From Nonomuraea pusilla (lineage in GTDB: Bacteria > Actinomycetota > Actinomycetes > Streptosporangiales > Streptosporangiaceae): a DNA stretch of 64,000 nucleotides. Below the pieces are notes generated by a model, which was given only the letters and a program-made list of their open reading frames with translations, had not been told where the DNA came from and searched no databases. The translations under genes and the position numbers were made by a program. The stretch spans positions 1 through 64,000 of the forward strand of contig NZ_FOBF01000013.1 of NCBI RefSeq assembly GCF_900109355.1, written 5' to 3'. Shown here piece by piece: positions 51,558 to 59,722 of the stretch (positions within the stretch are counted from its first letter, which is position 1; every line of letters starts with the position of its first letter).

Positions 51558-53182
51558 CCGGCGGGGGCCGGCCGGCTCCGGCACCAGGCCGCCACCGACC
51601 GGGCGTCGAAGCCTCCGTCGTGGGCGGCGAGGTAGCCGTCGGGCCGGATGAGCAGGACGCTGCCGTGCCGGGCGCCGAGCTTGCGCCTGAACTGGCCGGC
51701 GACGTCCACGAAGACGGGGGCGCCCACCTCGGCGGGATCGAGCACCCCCTCGTCGATCACGAGGTGCGGCCGTACGGCGAGGCCGTAGGTGTCGGCCACG
51801 GCCGCGAAGAGGGCCGTGATCCGCCGGTGATCCGCGGCGAGGTGATCCGCTTCCGCGTAGACGAACAGTCCGAAGCCCGGGTCGCGCAGCACCTCGTACA
51901 GCCGGGTCGGGGGGCGGTGGGCGGTCCACAGGTCGACGTCGGGGACGCGGTCCCCCGAACGCACCCCGCCCTCGCCCGCGCCTCGGTGGGCGTGGCGGTA
52001 GTTGATCGCCAGGCCGGACAGGCTGCCCGCCAGGCGACGTTGCACCGGCGCCCGGGTGACCACGGTCCGGGTGACGATGCTCCGCGCCAGCCGGAGAAGG
52101 GGGTTGGTGAGGGTGAAGAGGCGGAACATCCGGTCGGTCCCGTGGCGCACGCTGGTGTGCACCGGATGGCGTTCGCCGTCGTAGGTGTCCAGGAGGTTCG
52201 CCGGAGCCTGGCCGCGCAGCGCCATCGCGAGCTTCCAGCCCAGGTTGGCGGCGTCCTGGAGGCCCATGTTCATGCCCTGGCCCGCGGCCGGGCTGTGCGC
52301 GTGCGCGGCGTCGCCCGCGAGGAACACCCGGCCGACGCGGATCGTCCGCGCCTGCCGGCTGGGTGCCACGTACCGTGTGAGCCACACGGGGTCGCGCAGC
52401 TCGATCGTTCTGCCCGTGATGGCGTTCACGGTGTCCTGGAGTTCCTCCAGCGTGAGGGCGTCGCCGCGGGCGTGGTCCTGGCGCTCGAAATCCACCGCGA
52501 ACACGCGGACGTACTCCCCCAGGAAGGGCAGGAGCGCGACGAACCCCCGCGAGGAGGCCATGTTCGTGACCCTCGACCGTACGAGATCCACGTCGGCCTT
52601 GACGTCGCCGATGAGGACCAGGGTGTCGAGTTGCCGGCCGTCGAAGGGCAGGCCGACCAGCCGGCGGACGCTGCTGTGCGAGCCGTCGGCGCCGATCAGA
52701 TACCGGGCCCGCACCCGTTCCTCGCGCCCGTCCTCGCCGCGCAGCGTCGCCGCCACGTGGTCCGGCCCTGGCGCGAGGTCGACGAGTTCCACGCCACGCT
52801 CGATCGGGACGTCGAGATCCGCCAGGTGCCGGGCGAGGATCTCCTCGGTCCGGCGTTGTGGGAGCACCAGCATGTAGGGGAACCGGGTGTCCAGATCGCG
52901 CATGTTCACGGACACGGGTCTGCCGGTGCGCTGCAGGCTCACGCCCAGCCCGGGCGCCGGATAGCCGTGCTTGACGAACTCGTCGGCGAGCCCGGCGAGA
53001 TCCATGATCTCGAGCGTCCTGGCGTGCACCACGAGCGCCTTGGACAACGAGTCCCGCGTGCGTCGGCGGTCGATCACCCGTACGGCGACGCCACGGCGCG
53101 CCAGCTCTCCGGCCGCCATCAGACCGACCGGTCCGGCGCCGACGACGAGGACCTCGCACATTCCCTCTTCGACGTTGGTCAT
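51545..53182 (-). CDS. Class A FAD-dependent monooxygenase
   Basis: A 545-residue flavin hydroxylase. Motifs: VVGAGPVGLMAAGELARRG, IGADGSHSSVRRLVG and GDAAHAHSPAAGQGMNMGLQDAANLGWKL; it keeps the C-terminal thioredoxin-like domain. Start ATG 53182 has AAGGAG; ATG 53211 is an alternative without one. A three-copy 14-bp operator array lies upstream, and the likely cognate TetR gene nearby is broken, so it may now be expressed constitutively. Its 3' end overlaps a GntR fragment. Confidence 0.88.
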   Translation of the reverse strand: MTNVEEGMCEVLVVGAGPVGLMAAGELARRGVAVRVIDRRRTRDSLSKALVVHARTLEIMDLAGLADEFVKHGYPAPGLGVSLQRTGRPVSVNMRDLDTRFPYMLVLPQRRTEEILARHLADLDVPIERGVELVDLAPGPDHVAATLRGEDGREERVRARYLIGADGSHSSVRRLVGLPFDGRQLDTLVLIGDVKADVDLVRSRVTNMASSRGFVALLPFLGEYVRVFAVDFERQDHARGDALTLEELQDTVNAITGRTIELRDPVWLTRYVAPSRQARTIRVGRVFLAGDAAHAHSPAAGQGMNMGLQDAANLGWKLAMALRGQAPANLLDTYDGERHPVHTSVRHGTDRMFRLFTLTNPLLRLARSIVTRTVVTRAPVQRRLAGSLSGLAINYRHAHRGAGEGGVRSGDRVPDVDLWTAHRPPTRLYEVLRDPGFGLFVYAEADHLAADHRRITALFAAVADTYGLAVRPHLVIDEGVLDPAEVGAPVFVDVAGQFRRKLGARHGSVLLIRPDGYLAAHDGGFDARSVAAWCRSRPAPAGQAA

Positions 53183-53219
53183 CCTGCGCTCCTTCGCTCC
53201 GTCTGCCATCGACGGTATG

Positions 53220-53261
53220 CCAACAACTGTTGGCACACAAGTGTTGGCCAACAAGTGTTGG
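53220..53261. repeat. Three tandem 14-bp operators
   Basis: CCAACAACTGTTGG (53220-53233), CACACAAGTGTTGG (53234-53247) and CCAACAAGTGTTGG (53248-53261) abut with no gap. The outer two are near-perfect palindromes. A fourth related copy, CCAACAAGCGTTTA, lies at 54133-54146 upstream of the tetR remnant. They are candidate binding sites for that lost repressor. Confidence 0.75.
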
Positions 53262-53395
53262 TAACCAGCGCGGGCGTGGACACCAGACCGGCGCCGGCGC
53301 GGACGCTCGCGCTTCCTGGTCAGGTGACAGATGCGCCGGACCCGCCGCGAGCCCGCTCCGCACCGCGCTCCACGACGGCGGCCGCCCGCCCGCGC

Positions 53396-53516
53396 CTGGT
53401 CGGCCGGCGCGCAACCAGGCCTCCCGAACGGCGTCGTCGGCCTCGGCGAACGAGCCGGGCATCCGGTACGCCACCGCCCACAGGCGGGTCCGGTTCTTCT
53501 CGGCGCCCTCGGCCAA
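53396..53516 (-). pseudogene. Fragment of an ECF sigma factor
   Basis: The minus strand reads LAEGAEKNRTRLWAVAYRMP then GSFAEADDAVREAWLRA, the region-2 start of ECF41-type sigma factors (…RAVAYRMLGSxxEADDAVQEAWLR). The rest of the gene is absent, and no start or continuation is visible. Confidence 0.7.
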
Positions 53517-53538
53517 CCGGTCGGAACACGAACCGGCT

Positions 53539-54101
53539 TCAGGGGCAGCGTCGTGACCGACCGCAGGGACCGGGGAGCGAACGCGAACGCCGCGACCTCG
53601 ATCCCGGCAGCCCGAAGCTCGCGTGCCACAGCGGGCGGTCGAGGTGATGTTGGAGGGTCCGGCGGACCAGTTGTTCGAAGTCCATCGAGGCCGGCGGCTC
53701 CAGCCGGAGGAGATACCGGCCCACGATCACGCCGAGGCCCTGGCTGTGCAGCAGGCCCGCCTCGGCCTCGATGTCACGGTCGTCGGGGAAGGCCGATCTG
53801 AGCGCGGGCAGCATGTGTGTCGATCAGCCGTTGCACGGCGAGCGCGGCATCGTCATGCGTCATCGCCGCGCGGTGCAAGGCGGCCAGGGCGTCGTTGTCC
53901 CCGCGTTTCCGGGGATCCAGCGAGGCCCTGGCGAACTGCTGACCGATCCGCTCGCGCGGCGCCTGCGTGAGGCCGAGCGTGGTGAAGCCGGCCTTGGGGG
54001 TGGCCGCGAACAGGTCGGCCTTGCTGCCGTAAGAGCGCATCACCATGGCGGCCGTGACGCCCGAAGCGCGGGACGGGCCCCCACGCGTCTCTCTCCGTCA
54101 T
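53539..54101 (-). pseudogene. Broken TetR-family regulator
   Basis: Three minus-strand frames in turn give a TetR protein: MTERDAWGPVPRFGR, then VTAAMVMRSYGSKADLFAAT through AALAVQRLIDTHAA, then LRSAFPDDRDIEAEAGLLHS to RRTLQHHLDRPLWHASF. Much of helices 1-2 of the DNA-binding domain is deleted and there is a second frameshift near 53815. It cannot be a working repressor. The related operator half-array at 54133 upstream suggests that it once autoregulated and controlled the adjacent monooxygenase. Confidence 0.75.
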
Positions 54102-54258
54102 AGCGGGCCCACCTTGTCAGCGAGCTTTTGCCAACAAGCGTTTACACGTTGCAGCCGCGCTCGTTGGCGGTCAATCGGGTGACCACCGGGCCGCCTACCG
54201 GTCGGCGTCGTCGCAGGATCCTGCCGACCGGCGTCCCGGTGGCGGCGACGGGGGCGGC

Positions 54259-55851
54259 TCAGCCGTGCGCCTTCTCCCCCGCCACATAGGTGGCCCGCAC
54301 CTCGATCTGCGCGATCCGATCGGCCGGGACCGTCCGGGGGTCGTCGCCGAGTACGACCAGGTCGGCCCACTTGCGTGGCGAGATGCTGCCCAGGACGGTC
54401 TCCCGGCCGAGGGCGTGCGCGGCCGCCATCGTGTAGGCGTGCAGCGCCTCCTCCACCGTGATGGCCTCGCCGGGCCCCGTGACGAGGCCGCTCGCCCCGC
54501 GCCGCCGCACCATGTACTCGATGGCCCGGAGCGGGGCCCCGCCGACGACGGGACGGTCGGAGCTGCCCGCGACGGGCACCCCGGCGTCGAGGAACCCGCG
54601 CCCGCGGTACTGCCAGTGGGCGCGCGTCTCGCCGAGCACGGCGGCGTAGTCGTCGCCGTACGCCCAGAGGAACTCGGGCTGGACGACCGCGATGGCCCCG
54701 CACTCGGCGAGGCGGGGAAGCTGGTCGGGGCGGACGATGCCGCAGTGCTCGATGCGGTGCCTCGCGTCGGGGCGGGGGTGCGCCCGCTGCGCCTCGACCA
54801 GGGCCTCGATGGCGACGTCGATGGCCCGGTCGCCGATCGCGTGCAGGGCGAGCTGCCACCCGGAGGCGTGGGCGGCCACGATCTTCCGCCGGAGTTCGGC
54901 CTCGTCGTCGGCGAGCGCGCCCCGGTTGTCGGTGCCGCAGAACGGCTCGCTGAGCGCGGCGGTACGCGCCTGCACGCCGCCGTCCAGCCACATCTTCATC
55001 GCCCCGAGCCAGAGCCTGTCGCCTCCGAACCCGCTGCTCATGCCCAGGTCGAGCCCGAGTGTCACGCCGTCGGAGGGGGCGGCGCCGACCGGGTGCAGCG
55101 CGAGGTCGCTCACCATCAGCTGAACCCGGATGGGCAGGTCGGCCCGCTGGTAGGCCAGCAGTTCGATCGGCGTGCTGGCGCCGAGCCCGGCGACGATGCC
55201 CGCCTCGCCGCAGGCGGTGACCCCTTGGGCGAGGCAGGTGCCCGCGGCCTGCCGCAGGGCGGCGATCGTCTCGGCCAGGTCGTACGGCCGGCGCATGCGG
55301 TGCACCGCGGCCTGGGCCGCCTCCAGGAAGACACCGGTCGGCTCGCCGTGCTCGTCGCACAGCACGTCGGGGTCCGCCAGGTGCTCGGCGGTGAGCGACA
55401 GCCCGTGCAGCACGGCCGTGTTCACGAGGCAGGCGTGTCCGGAGCGGTGCAGGAGGAATGCCTTGCGGCCGCCGGTGACCGGGTCGAGTTCGGCCGCGGT
55501 GAGGTGCCGGCCCAGCGGGCGCTGGTCGTAGCCGACGACGTCGATCCACTCGCCGTCCACCGTCCGCGCGTGCCGGGCGATCGTGGCGAGGATCTCCTCC
55601 CGGGTGGTGCAGCCGGAGATGTCCAGGGAGCGCGCCCCGCGCCCGGCCCAGGCGAGGTGGGTGTGCGCGTCGACGAACCCGGGCAGGACGGTCGCGCCGT
55701 CGGCCCGGACCGTCTCGCGGGCGCGCAGCCCGTCGATCTCCTCGTCGAGACCGACGACGCGGCCGTCCCAGATGCCGATGGCGCGCGCGGACGGCCGCGC
55801 GGCGTCCATGGTGACGACGTTGGCGTCCTCGATCCGCAGGTCGAGCAGCAT
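54259..55851 (-). CDS. YtcJ-like amidohydrolase
   Basis: A 530-residue amidohydrolase of the YtcJ/AepA-like group. Metal motif DAHTHLAWAG, then the conserved GGVQARTAALSEPF, HAIGDRAIDVAIEA, RIEHCGIV and SSDRPVVGG. The substrate is not predictable. ATG at 55851 lies 2 bp after the RidA stop, so the two are co-transcribed; this suggests an amide or enamine degradation step followed by imine clean-up. Confidence 0.87.
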   Translation of the reverse strand: MLLDLRIEDANVVTMDAARPSARAIGIWDGRVVGLDEEIDGLRARETVRADGATVLPGFVDAHTHLAWAGRGARSLDISGCTTREEILATIARHARTVDGEWIDVVGYDQRPLGRHLTAAELDPVTGGRKAFLLHRSGHACLVNTAVLHGLSLTAEHLADPDVLCDEHGEPTGVFLEAAQAAVHRMRRPYDLAETIAALRQAAGTCLAQGVTACGEAGIVAGLGASTPIELLAYQRADLPIRVQLMVSDLALHPVGAAPSDGVTLGLDLGMSSGFGGDRLWLGAMKMWLDGGVQARTAALSEPFCGTDNRGALADDEAELRRKIVAAHASGWQLALHAIGDRAIDVAIEALVEAQRAHPRPDARHRIEHCGIVRPDQLPRLAECGAIAVVQPEFLWAYGDDYAAVLGETRAHWQYRGRGFLDAGVPVAGSSDRPVVGGAPLRAIEYMVRRRGASGLVTGPGEAITVEEALHAYTMAAAHALGRETVLGSISPRKWADLVVLGDDPRTVPADRIAQIEVRATYVAGEKAHG

Positions 55852-55853
55852 GG

Positions 55854-56303
55854 TCAGCCCTTCCTCGGGCCGACGAGCACCGCCGCCTCCACCTCGACCG
55901 GCGAGTCCATCGGCAGCCGCGCCACGCCCACGGCGGAGCGGGCGTGCTCGCCCGCCGGGCCGAGCACCTGCACGAAGGTCTCGGACGCGCCGTCGGCGAC
56001 CACGTGGTGGGAGAGGAAGTCGGGCGCGGTGGCGACGAACACCGTCACCTTCACGAGTGCCTCGACCCGGTCGAATCCGCCGAGTTCCCGGTCGATCTGC
56101 GCGAGCAGGTTGAGCGCGCACTGCCGGGCGGCCTGCCGCCCCTCCTCGATCGAGAGTTCGGCGCCCACCCGGCCGCGTAGCGGGAACTCCCCGTCGACCG
56201 CGGCGACCTGGCCGGAGATGTACAGGACGTCCCCGCACCATCGCACCGGCCGGTACTGCGCGAAGGGACGTACGGGCTCGGGCAACCTCACGGTCGGATT
56301 CAA
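55854..56303 (-). CDS. RidA/YjgF-family enamine/imine deaminase
   Basis: A 149-residue RidA protein. It has DVLYISGQVAAVDGEF, ALVKVTVFVATAPDF and the conserved Arg and Glu near the end (ARSAVGVARLPMDSPVEVEAAV). RidA proteins hydrolyse reactive enamines made by PLP and flavin enzymes. TTG at 56303 has GAGGAG upstream; further upstream the frame is not protein-like. A possible -35 (TTGACA) lies at 56369-56364 on this strand. Confidence 0.85.
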   Translation of the reverse strand: MNPTVRLPEPVRPFAQYRPVRWCGDVLYISGQVAAVDGEFPLRGRVGAELSIEEGRQAARQCALNLLAQIDRELGGFDRVEALVKVTVFVATAPDFLSHHVVADGASETFVQVLGPAGEHARSAVGVARLPMDSPVEVEAAVLVGPRKG

Positions 56304-56407
56304 GGTGATCGTTCTCCTCGGGGTAGTCCGGTTGCCCGAACGGTATGCCACCTTTAGACTATGTGTCAATCAACTGGATTCTTTGTCATTCACTGTGGGG
56401 AGCCCCC

Positions 56408-57031
56408 GTGCTGGAGCAGCCCGTGTTCGCCATGACCGACCCCGAGCAGATCGACGCGCTGATCGACGCGTACGGCTGGGCGTCGCTCGTCACCCACACC
56501 GAGCGGCACGGACTGGTGGTCTCGCACCTGCCGATCGTGCGCGACCGGCAGGCCCCGCCGGGCAGCGGCGCCGTCCTCGGCCACCTCGCCGGTCCGGACG
56601 GCGTGCTGCACGAGCTCGGGCGGCACGATGCCGTGCTGATCGTCCAGGGCGCGCACGGCTACCTCTCCCCCTCCTGGTACGGCGAGACACCGCACGTCCC
56701 GACCTGGGACTTCCAGGTGATCCATCTGCACGGGCGCCCGGAACCGCTCGACGCGGACGCCACGTTCGCCGTGCTGCGCGACACCGTCGACCACTTCGAG
56801 TCGGTGATGCCGGTCCCGTGGACACTGGACTCGGTGGCCGGCTACGCGGCCCGCATCGCACGCGGCACGGTCGGCTTCCGACTCCGTCCCCGCCGCGTGG
56901 TGGCCAAGGCGAAGCTGAGCCAGGACGAGTCGGCACGGCTTCGCGCCCGGACGGCGGGCATGCTCGACGCCGACGGGCCGTACCGGAATCCGGCGCTGGC
57001 CGCGGCGATCCGCTCGATCGACGCGGGCTGA
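56408..57031 (+). CDS. PaiB-like FMN-binding protein
   Basis: A 207-residue member of the PaiB/FMN-binding split-barrel group, usually annotated as negative transcriptional regulators. Landmarks: SHLPIV, VQGAHGYLSPSWY, VPTWDFQVIHLHG and a C-terminal ARIARGTVGFRL. GTG at 56408 follows GGGAG. It is divergent from the RidA/amidohydrolase operon. Confidence 0.85.
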   Translation: MLEQPVFAMTDPEQIDALIDAYGWASLVTHTERHGLVVSHLPIVRDRQAPPGSGAVLGHLAGPDGVLHELGRHDAVLIVQGAHGYLSPSWYGETPHVPTWDFQVIHLHGRPEPLDADATFAVLRDTVDHFESVMPVPWTLDSVAGYAARIARGTVGFRLRPRRVVAKAKLSQDESARLRARTAGMLDADGPYRNPALAAAIRSIDAG

Positions 57032-57811
57032 CGCCGATCGGCGCGGCGGCGCCGTTCGAGTCTCGGGTCCGGGATCGGCACGACGGACGGCGACGCCCGC
57101 GTGCACGGGTGCGCCGGCCGCTCGAACAGGGTCTGCCCCGCGCCGATCTCCAGACTCAGGCCGTCCACGGCGCGCACGGGCCGCGTCCTCCTGCGGAGCG
57201 GGCCCTGCGGCCGGCCGGGTAGGTCCTGCGCAGGTCGGAGACGCCCAGGACGGCCTCCCCCGTGCCGGCCCGCTCGCGCGGCGCGTCGTCGGGTACGGGC
57301 GCGGGGAACGGCTCCGAGCGCTCCAGCGCGCCCGAGACGATCTCGGCTGTGCGGTGGCACGCCGTCGCGTGCCCCGTCGTCGGCGACAGCGCGGGCTCCT
57401 CGACGGCGCGGAGCTCGGCGCGGGCCGGGCAGGAGCGTCAGGGTGGGCAGCGCGAGATGCCGGAGCCGCTCGACCACCCCCGCGCCGGGGACCGGTGTGG
57501 TACTCCCCGTCGCAGTACAGCAGGATGTGCCTGGTTGACCTCGCCGCCGAGTACTTCACGAAGTCCGCCACCAGGAAGACCGGTGCCGACAGCAGGACGA
57601 ACGACACGACGGCGACGGCGAGCAGCCGCAGGCTCCCGCCGGCGCGCCGCCCCATCTCGCTGACGATGGCCTCCTGGGGAATGTCGCGCCCCCTGCCCAG
57701 GCAGGCCGCCGCGGGGGTGAGCGTCACCGAGGCCGGCAGGTAGGCGAAGCTGGTGGCGGCGAACACGAGGGCCGTCTTCACGGCGAGGCGGCGCAGCAGG
57801 AAGGTCGGCAT
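57032..57811 (-). pseudogene. Collapsed dipeptide ABC transporter operon (dppB, dppD, dppF remnants)
   Basis: From ATG 57811 the minus strand gives DppB-like FLLRRLAVKTALVFAATSFA, EMGRRAGGSLRLL, VSFVLLSAPVFLVADF, HILLYCDGEYHTG and, shifted, VVERLRHLALPTLTLLP. Next comes an ATPase C-terminus (EEPALSPTTGHATACHRTAE), then the start of a second ATPase (EAVLGVSDLRRTYPAGR; shifted VRAVDGLSLEIGAGQTL) joined directly to its end (FERPAHPCTRASPSVVPIPDP). Walker and signature motifs are deleted. The fragments keep operon order, so decay was by serial internal deletions. Confidence 0.8.
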
Positions 57812-57855
57812 CCGGTCTCAGCTTTCCGTCCCACGCCGCCTCCAGGCAGGGTTCG

Positions 57856-57890
57856 ACATTCGGGACATATGTTTGACGAATTGTCTAAGC
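57856..57890. promoter_or_regulatory. Possible operator between dpp remnant and serine hydrolase
   Basis: The AT-richer patch has a central ACATATGT palindrome flanked by GACATTCG and CGAATTGTC, a near-symmetrical arrangement with a one-base offset. It lies in the divergent promoter region. Confidence 0.35.
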
Positions 57891-57935
57891 CGTGCGCAAA
57901 CTATGTCAGGATTTGCTCCAGATGCAGGAGTTGTC

Positions 57936-59249
57936 ATGATTGATCCATCCGACCTGGCGGCCGAGCTCGCGGAGGCCGCCGCCCCCGCCATGGCCAGGAC
58001 CGGCACGCCCGGCCTCGTCATCGGCGTGCTCGTGGGGGACGAGCGGCGCTATCACTGCGCCGGCGTCACCAGCGTGCGCGACCCGCGCCCGGTCACGCCT
58101 GAGACGCTGTTCCGCTACTGCTCGATCACCAAGCCGATCACCGCGATGGCCGTCATGAGCGCCCGCGAGCAGGGGTTGCTCGACCTCGACCAGCCGGTGG
58201 CCGACCTCGTCCCCGGCCTCCCCGGCGCGGACGGCGTCACGGTCCGGCACCTGCTCGACCACACCAGCGGCTGGGAGGGCGAGTGGCCGGGCGACATGTT
58301 CGCCTTCGGCGCCGACGACGACGCCCAGGCGCGCCTGATCGCCGAGTTCGGCGTGCTGCGCCGGTTCGCCCCGCCCGGGGCGGCCTTCGGCTACTGCAAT
58401 CCCGGCTACTGGCTGCTCGGCGAGATCCTCGCCAGGCTGGACGGGGTTCCGGTCGAACAGGCGCTGCGCCGCCGCGTGCTCGACCCGCTGGGCCTGGCCG
58501 ACGTGGTGACCGGCACGGACGAGGCGATCGTCCGTCCCGTCGCGCTGCCGCACACCGCGGGCCCGGACGGCGGGCAGCGGCTCCTGCCACGGATGGCCTT
58601 CCCCCGCGCCAGATTCGCCTCCGGCGGGCTCATCGGCAGCGCGCGGGCACTGCTCGACCTGGCGGCCGACCAGCTCGCCGAGACGAGCAAGGTGCTCACG
58701 GCCGGCTCCCGCACGCTCATGGCCGGGACGCGTGTCCCCGCCGAGCGTCCGGGGCGCTTCCAGGGGCTGGGCTGGGCGATCGACGGCGAGGGCCCCGACG
58801 TCTCGCTCGGGCACAGCGGGAGCTTCAGCGGCTACGTCTCCCACCTGCAGCTCTTCCCCCGGCACCGGGCCGCGGTCGCCCTGCTGGCCAACAGCGGCGC
58901 CGGGTGGGAGGCGCGCACCGCCGTCCACGAGCGGATGCTGGAGCGGCTGGGCACCGGCCGGCCGCCCGCGCAGGAGCCGATCGGCGGCGTGGACGCCACC
59001 GGGAGAGCCGGTTCCTACGCCTACCCCGGCTGCCGCGAGCTCGTGCTCGAACCGTCCGATGACGGCCTGCTGGCGCGGTTCGTGAGACTGGACGGCACGG
59101 TCGAGCCCACGGCGCGGGCCCGCCCCGTGTCACCCGAGGAGTTCGTGCTCCTCGACGGCCCCTTGCCGGGCGACGTCCTGCGGTTCCTGCCGGAGGTGGA
59201 GGGCGGCATCCGGATCGGCCTCAGGCTCGGCGCCCGGCTGGCCCCCTAG
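57936..59249 (+). CDS. Serine hydrolase of the class C beta-lactamase/D-aminopeptidase family
   Basis: A 437-residue S12-type hydrolase. Active-site motifs: S63-x-x-K66 (CSITKP), Y153-C-N155 and H293-S-G. The C-terminal 90 residues form an extra domain. No signal peptide is seen at the preferred ATG 57936, which follows CAGGAG. Its neighbours (D-amino-acid-type enzymes, peptide importer remnants) suggest a D-aminopeptidase or esterase rather than a secreted beta-lactamase; that is inference. Confidence 0.86.
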   Translation: MIDPSDLAAELAEAAAPAMARTGTPGLVIGVLVGDERRYHCAGVTSVRDPRPVTPETLFRYCSITKPITAMAVMSAREQGLLDLDQPVADLVPGLPGADGVTVRHLLDHTSGWEGEWPGDMFAFGADDDAQARLIAEFGVLRRFAPPGAAFGYCNPGYWLLGEILARLDGVPVEQALRRRVLDPLGLADVVTGTDEAIVRPVALPHTAGPDGGQRLLPRMAFPRARFASGGLIGSARALLDLAADQLAETSKVLTAGSRTLMAGTRVPAERPGRFQGLGWAIDGEGPDVSLGHSGSFSGYVSHLQLFPRHRAAVALLANSGAGWEARTAVHERMLERLGTGRPPAQEPIGGVDATGRAGSYAYPGCRELVLEPSDDGLLARFVRLDGTVEPTARARPVSPEEFVLLDGPLPGDVLRFLPEVEGGIRIGLRLGARLAP

Positions 59250-59262
59250 ATCTAGACGTAAC

Positions 59263-59277
59263 GTCAAGACTATTGAC
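59263..59277. promoter_or_regulatory. DauR-like operator 1 (GTCAA-N5-TTGAC)
   Basis: GTCAA-gacta-TTGAC lies 61 bp upstream of the binding-protein remnant and so at the head of the amidohydrolase/D-threonine-aldolase operon. The same palindrome, also preceded by AAC, lies at 62960-62974 by the regulator gene. Confidence 0.7.
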
Positions 59278-59337
59278 TTTCAGTCGAAGCGGTGGCGACG
59301 ATGTGACTTGCTCGCGGTCAAGGGAGGAACAACCAGA

Positions 59338-59722
59338 TGACCCTGCGCACCCGCGCGGCAGCGACCTGCCTGCTCGCCACCGCGCTCACGCTCACCGCGT
59401 GCGGCGGCGGCTCCGGAGCGGACCGGCGCCGACGTCACCGAGCGCCGGCACGAACGACATGAACCCGCGGCCGAGGTCGGCGCTCCAGGACGGCGGCACC
59501 CTGCAGTGGGGGCTCAGTCAGAAGATCACGAACTTCGACCACCACACCATCGACGGCGCCTTCACCGATACCTACGACGTGATCACGGCGCTGCTCCCGC
59601 GTGTCCTCCACCACAGCGCCTCGGGGCAGCCGACGCCGAACACCGACTCGTCCGTCGCCGGCACGGGGGCGTACGGGTTCGCCGACGTCCAGCACCAGAA
59701 CATCGGATTCGCACATGACTGA
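59338..59722 (+). pseudogene. Truncated peptide-binding lipoprotein gene
   Basis: ATG 59338, with GGAGGA upstream, starts a lipoprotein signal (LLATALTLTACGGGSG). A frameshift near 59430 leads to MNPRPRSALQDGGTLQWGLS and ITALLPRVLHHSASGQPTPN, the N-terminus of an SBP_bac_5 binding protein. After about 125 codons it stops, just past the start of the amidohydrolase gene; some 400 residues are missing. It was probably the partner of the collapsed dpp genes. Confidence 0.8.

Noticed and set aside
56390..57811. A single 473-residue minus-strand protein
   Set aside because: Only the first part resembles protein (DppB-like); the rest is an arginine- and proline-rich shadow of the PaiB-like gene and of shifted ATPase fragments. 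It is treated as a collapsed operon.
57936..59249. A true antibiotic-resistance class C beta-lactamase
   Set aside because: The SxxK, YxN and HSG motifs are shared by esterases and D-aminopeptidases. There is no signal peptide at the preferred start, and the C-terminal extra domain is not typical of AmpC.
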